Positions 6,559-9,026 of a stretch of DNA of 9,026 nucleotides are shown here, one piece after another. The stretch's first letter is position 1. Each line of letters begins with the position of its first letter. The notes below the pieces were generated by a model. It did no database searches. It saw only the letters and a list, made by a program, of their open reading frames with translations, and was not told the origin of the DNA. The position numbers and the translations under genes were made by a program. Where the stretch lies: the NCBI RefSeq assembly GCF_035998295.1, contig NZ_DASYHS010000071.1, positions 1 to 9,026 on the forward strand. The letters run 5' to 3'. Source of the stretch: DASYHS01 sp035998295. GTDB taxonomy: Bacteria; Pseudomonadota; Alphaproteobacteria; Azospirillales; Azospirillaceae.

Positions 6559-7722
6559 TTAGTCAGCGTCCGGCGGAACCGGCACCATCAGGACCCGCTT
6601 GCCGCGGATGGCCAGCGCCAGGCGGCCGTGCTTGAGGGCCAGGGCGTCCTCGCCGAACAGCTCGCGCCGCCATCCCCGGAGTGCGGGCACGGGCGCCTCG
6701 TCGTCGGCCGCGATCGCCTCGAGGTCGCCGGCATTCGCGACCAGCTTCGTCGCGACCTGCTGGTCCTCGCACTTCATCTTGAGCAGAACGCGCAGCAGCT
6801 CGATGATCGGGGCGAGGCCGGGCGGGGGCTCGACCCTCGGCTCGACCGCCGGCCCATCCTCGGGCGGCAGGTCGCGGCCGCGCTGGACGGCGGCGAGCAG
6901 TTCCTGCCCCCAGCGGCCCTCGGCGACGCTGCGGCCCAGGCCCCGGGTGCGGGCGAGGTCGTCGACCGTGGCGGGTGCGTGGGAGGCGATCTCGAGCAGG
7001 GCTTCGTCGCGCAGGACGCGCGAGCGGGGCACGTCCTTGCGCTGGGCCTCGCGCTCGCGCCATGCCGCGAGCTCGCGCAGGATCGCGAGGAAGCGGGGCT
7101 TGTCCGAGCGGACCTTGAGCCGGCGCCAGGCCTGCTCCGGCTCGACCTGGTAGGTGGCGGGATCGGTGAGGACGCCGATCTCCTCGTCCAGCCAATGCGC
7201 CCGGCCGGTCTTGACCAAGCGCTTGCGGAGCTTCTCGTAGGCCGGGCGCAGATGGGTCACGTCGGACAGCGCGTAGGCGAGCTGGCGCTCGGTCAGCGGG
7301 CGGTTGGACCAGTCGGTGAAGCGGCTGGACTTGTCGACCCGGGCGCCGGCCAGCTTCGCGATCAGCGTCTCGTAGCCGACGCTCTCGCCGAAGCCGCAGA
7401 CCATCGCCGCCACCTGCGTGTCGAACAGCGGCGTCGGGATGCGGCCGGTGAGATGATGGAAGATCTCGACGTCCTGGCGCGCCGCGTGGAAGACCTTGAG
7501 CACGCCGGGGGCGTCGAGCAGGTCGAACAGCGGCGCCAGGTCGATGCCCTCGGCCAGCGGGTCGACCGCCGCGGCTTCGTCCTCTCCCGCGATCTGGACG
7601 AGACAGAGCTTCGGCCAGAAGGTCTTCTCGCGCATGAACTCGGTGTCGATCGTGATGTAGTCGGAGCCCTTCATGCGGCCGCAGAAGGCGCCCAGCTCTT
7701 CGGTCGTTGTGATCAGCGTCAT
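6559..7722 (-). CDS. rnd: Ribonuclease D
   Basis: RNase D is a 3'-to-5' exoribonuclease that trims the 3' ends of tRNA precursors and other small stable RNAs in the cytoplasm. The 387-residue protein has the DEDDy exonuclease domain (about 1-170): Asp26 and Glu28 in DTEFMREKTFW, Asp84 in VFHAARQDVEIF, and Tyr150 and Asp154 in YALSDVTHL, which together give the full metal-binding set. Residues about 208-287 match an HRDC domain (LAAWREREAQ, VLRDEALLEIA, DDLARTRGLG), the RNA-binding module found once or twice in RNase D. Length agrees with the family. ATG 7722 directly precedes the conserved start of the domain; no good Shine-Dalgarno is visible. The gene converges on ppx and is divergent from the small gene at 7881, so it is probably transcribed alone. 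Confidence 0.95.
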   Translation of the reverse strand: MTLITTTEELGAFCGRMKGSDYITIDTEFMREKTFWPKLCLVQIAGEDEAAAVDPLAEGIDLAPLFDLLDAPGVLKVFHAARQDVEIFHHLTGRIPTPLFDTQVAAMVCGFGESVGYETLIAKLAGARVDKSSRFTDWSNRPLTERQLAYALSDVTHLRPAYEKLRKRLVKTGRAHWLDEEIGVLTDPATYQVEPEQAWRRLKVRSDKPRFLAILRELAAWREREAQRKDVPRSRVLRDEALLEIASHAPATVDDLARTRGLGRSVAEGRWGQELLAAVQRGRDLPPEDGPAVEPRVEPPPGLAPIIELLRVLLKMKCEDQQVATKLVANAGDLEAIAADDEAPVPALRGWRRELFGEDALALKHGRLALAIRGKRVLMVPVPPDAD

Positions 7723-7869
7723 GGCCGCAAGTGATACAACAGCCGCCGCCGCCTCGTCACCGGATTTGCCGCCCCCTCGGTTCGGATCTTCCCTTGCGCG
7801 CCAACCCGCGCTATCCGTGCCCCGGAGCGCGATCCGGCCTCCCCGCGTCGCCCCGCGTTCCCCGGCAAT

Positions 7870-7876
7870 AGGAAGG
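7870..7876 (+). promoter_or_regulatory. Strong ribosome binding site for the 115-aa protein gene
   Basis: AGGAAGG lies four bases before GTG 7881 and is the best Shine-Dalgarno-like site in the window. It fixes this GTG as the start codon. The rest of the 158-bp rnd/7881 divergent gap shows no clear promoter; it holds one near-palindrome, CCGGAGCGCGATCCGG (7822-7837), of unknown meaning. Confidence 0.6.
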
Positions 7877-7880
7877 GCCC

Positions 7881-8228
7881 GTGTCGCAGCACTCCACAGG
7901 AAGCATCAAGCCCATCCTCGTGGTCAGGCACGCGAACGGCGAAAGCCTGCTGGTCGCCAGGCTCAGCAACGCCGGGGCCAACAGCCAGTCGAATCGCTTC
8001 GCGCTGCGGACGCTGGAGCTGAGGCCGCCCTGGCCCCAGCCCGACAACGGCTATTTCGGCTATGCCGACGTCGCGCGGGCGCTGGTCGCCAATGGCTGGC
8101 GGGGATGCGCCGTCGAGGTGCTGCCGACCGTCGACGCGGAGGAGGCGCGGGCCCGGCGGCTCGCCGCGCGCAAGCTCCACGCGCCCCTCATCGCGGCCAC
8201 GATCGAACGGGCGAAACGCGACGTCTGA
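7881..8228 (+). CDS. Hypothetical protein, 115 aa, between rnd and aspS
   Basis: I do not recognise this protein. It starts at GTG behind a strong AGGAAGG ribosome binding site and ends in TGA, and its codon use is like that of its neighbours, which supports real coding. It has no signal peptide, no membrane segment and only one cysteine, so it should be a small soluble cytoplasmic protein. The first half looks like strand-rich sequence (KPILVVRHANGESLLVARL, then RTLELRPPW). The middle has an aromatic/Gly stretch (DNGYFGYADVARAL), followed by a Trp-containing GWRGCAVEVLP. The last third is charged and probably helical (EEARARRLAARK to the end). The RHA near the start is not a histidine-phosphatase motif, because the rest of that fold is missing. 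It is divergent from rnd and upstream of aspS in the same direction; aspS seems to have its own promoter, so shared function is not implied. Confidence 0.7.
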   Translation: MSQHSTGSIKPILVVRHANGESLLVARLSNAGANSQSNRFALRTLELRPPWPQPDNGYFGYADVARALVANGWRGCAVEVLPTVDAEEARARRLAARKLHAPLIAATIERAKRDV

Positions 8229-8242
8229 GCTACGGACGCGCC

Positions 8243-8271
8243 TTGACAAACCGGGTCAATCCATGTGCTCT
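8243..8271 (+). promoter_or_regulatory. Candidate sigma-70 promoter of aspS
   Basis: TTGACA at 8243-8248, preceded by CC as in the alphaproteobacterial CTTGAC pattern, is a perfect -35 hexamer. At 17-bp spacing lies TGCTCT (8266-8271), a weak -10 matching three of six consensus bases. Transcription would start near 8278, leaving about 90 nt of leader before aspS. The -35 is part of an inverted repeat, TTGAC (8243-8247) with GTCAA (8255-8259), that could bind a regulator. The -35 starts 15 bp after the stop of the upstream gene, which supports separate transcription of aspS. Confidence 0.45.
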
Positions 8272-8367
8272 GGCGCGCCCGACCGCCGTTCACGCCAGAA
8301 CCTGCTCAACGGGCCCAAGGAGGGCGGCGATCCTCCACGCGGCCCCGATACCGAGGTGCGCCACGTC

Positions 8368-9026
8368 ATGCATCCCTACCGGACCCACTCCTGCGGCGCA
8401 TTGCGCCTCGCCGATGCCGGTTCGACCGTCCGCCTGTCCGGCTGGATCCATCGCAAGCGCGACCACGGCCACCTGCTGTTCGTGGACCTGCGCGACCATT
8501 ACGGCCTGACCCAGGTCGTGATCGACAGCTCGAACCCGACCTTCGAGGCGCTGGACCGCCTGCGGGTCGAGAGCGTCGTGACCGTGACCGGCGTGGTCGT
8601 CGGCCGCTCGCCCGAGACCGTCAACGACAAGCTGCCGACCGGCGAGATCGAGGTCCAGGCCCGGCAGGTCGAAGTCCAGAGCGCCGCCGAGCAGGTGCCG
8701 CTGCAGGTCAACAGCGACCAGGACGCCGGCGAGGACATCCGCCTGCGCTACCGGTTCCTCGACCTGCGGCGCGAGAAGATGCAGCAGAACATCGTGCTGC
8801 GCTCGCGCGTGATCGCCTCGATCCGGCGGCGCATGATCGAGCAGGACTTCACCGAGTTCCAGACCCCGATCCTGACCGCGTCGTCGCCGGAGGGGGCCCG
8901 CGACTTCCTGGTGCCGAGCCGCATCCATCCCGGCAAGTTCTACGCGCTGCCGCAGGCGCCGCAGCAGTTCAAGCAGCTCCTCATGGTGGCGGGCTTCGAC
9001 CGCTACTTCCAGATCGCGCCGTGCTT
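8368..9026 (+). CDS. aspS: Aspartyl-tRNA synthetase, probably non-discriminating (3' partial)
   Basis: AspRS is a class IIb synthetase that charges tRNA-Asp with aspartate. The visible 219 residues cover the N-terminal OB-fold anticodon-binding domain (about 1-110, with VRLSGWIHRKRDHG and FVDLRDHYGLTQVV) and the start of the catalytic core. The core part includes class II motif 1 (about 145-175, RYRFLDLRRE to the end of the first long helix) and the SSPEGARDFLVPSR stretch, followed by the QAPQQFKQLLMV segment of bacterial AspRS. The window ends before motifs 2 and 3. His33, in RDHG, occupies the place of the His reported for non-discriminating AspRS of Pseudomonas aeruginosa (His31), where discriminating E. 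coli AspRS has Leu. This suggests the enzyme also makes Asp-tRNA-Asn for a GatCAB route. ATG 8368 has GAGGTG nine bases upstream (8353-8358) and gives the usual N-terminus; an in-frame ATG at 8263 would add 35 unlikely residues. Confidence 0.95.
   Translation, partial: MHPYRTHSCGALRLADAGSTVRLSGWIHRKRDHGHLLFVDLRDHYGLTQVVIDSSNPTFEALDRLRVESVVTVTGVVVGRSPETVNDKLPTGEIEVQARQVEVQSAAEQVPLQVNSDQDAGEDIRLRYRFLDLRREKMQQNIVLRSRVIASIRRRMIEQDFTEFQTPILTASSPEGARDFLVPSRIHPGKFYALPQAPQQFKQLLMVAGFDRYFQIAPC

Noticed and set aside
6553..7734. 393-codon plus-strand frame opposite rnd
   Set aside because: rnd on the minus strand has the full DEDDy set and an HRDC domain; the opposite product is a low-complexity Asp/Gln/Arg/Leu-rich shadow.
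8263..8367. N-terminal 35-residue extension of AspRS from ATG 8263
   Set aside because: The start at 8368 matches the usual AspRS N-terminus and has a good GAGGTG site; the 8263 ATG overlaps the proposed promoter region.

Overview
The window is very GC-rich, with strong G/C preference at third codon positions, and has the gene content of an alphaproteobacterium, most likely in or near the Rhodospirillales. Three things suggest this: the neighbourhood ppk-ppx / rnd / aspS, an AspRS with a non-discriminating signature, and a membrane-anchored TPR protein of a kind I recall from Azospirillum-like genomes. The lineage is inferred from gene content; no rRNA gene is present to confirm it.

Layout from left to right. 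(1) The 3' part of an MFS exporter gene of the DHA1/NepI-like type, cut by the window edge. (2) A short gap holding a perfect 18-bp inverted repeat whose 3' arm ends 8 nt before the next start codon. (3) A gene for an N-terminally anchored protein with a TolB/CsgG-like looking domain and a C-terminal array of 47-residue TPR-type repeats, encoded by nearly identical 141-bp DNA units. (4) A convergent SixA-type histidine phosphatase gene on the minus strand, overlapping the TPR gene by 14 bp. (5) Divergent from it, a two-gene polyphosphate unit: ppk (polyphosphate kinase 1) and, 13 bp downstream, ppx (exopolyphosphatase). (6) Convergent with ppx, after a 24-bp gap that can fold as a terminator, rnd (ribonuclease D). 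(7) Divergent from rnd, a small unrecognised 115-aa protein gene with a strong ribosome binding site. (8) aspS (aspartyl-tRNA synthetase), apparently with its own promoter, running off the right edge.

Functionally, ppk and ppx form a polyphosphate synthesis/degradation pair likely made from one transcript. SixA removes phosphate from histidines of signalling phosphorelays. RNase D and AspRS are RNA-metabolism housekeeping genes. The MFS and TPR genes look like accessory genes next to this conserved block.

I saw no CRISPR array, transposase, tRNA, rRNA, phage gene or defence system. No gap between genes exceeds 300 bp; the longest is 158 bp (7723-7880). The points most worth a second look are the near-identical TPR DNA repeats with their uncharacterised N-terminal domain, the hairpin in front of that gene, a five-codon upstream reading frame overlapping the ppk start, and the small unknown protein between rnd and aspS. 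None of these amounts to clear evidence of a new system.
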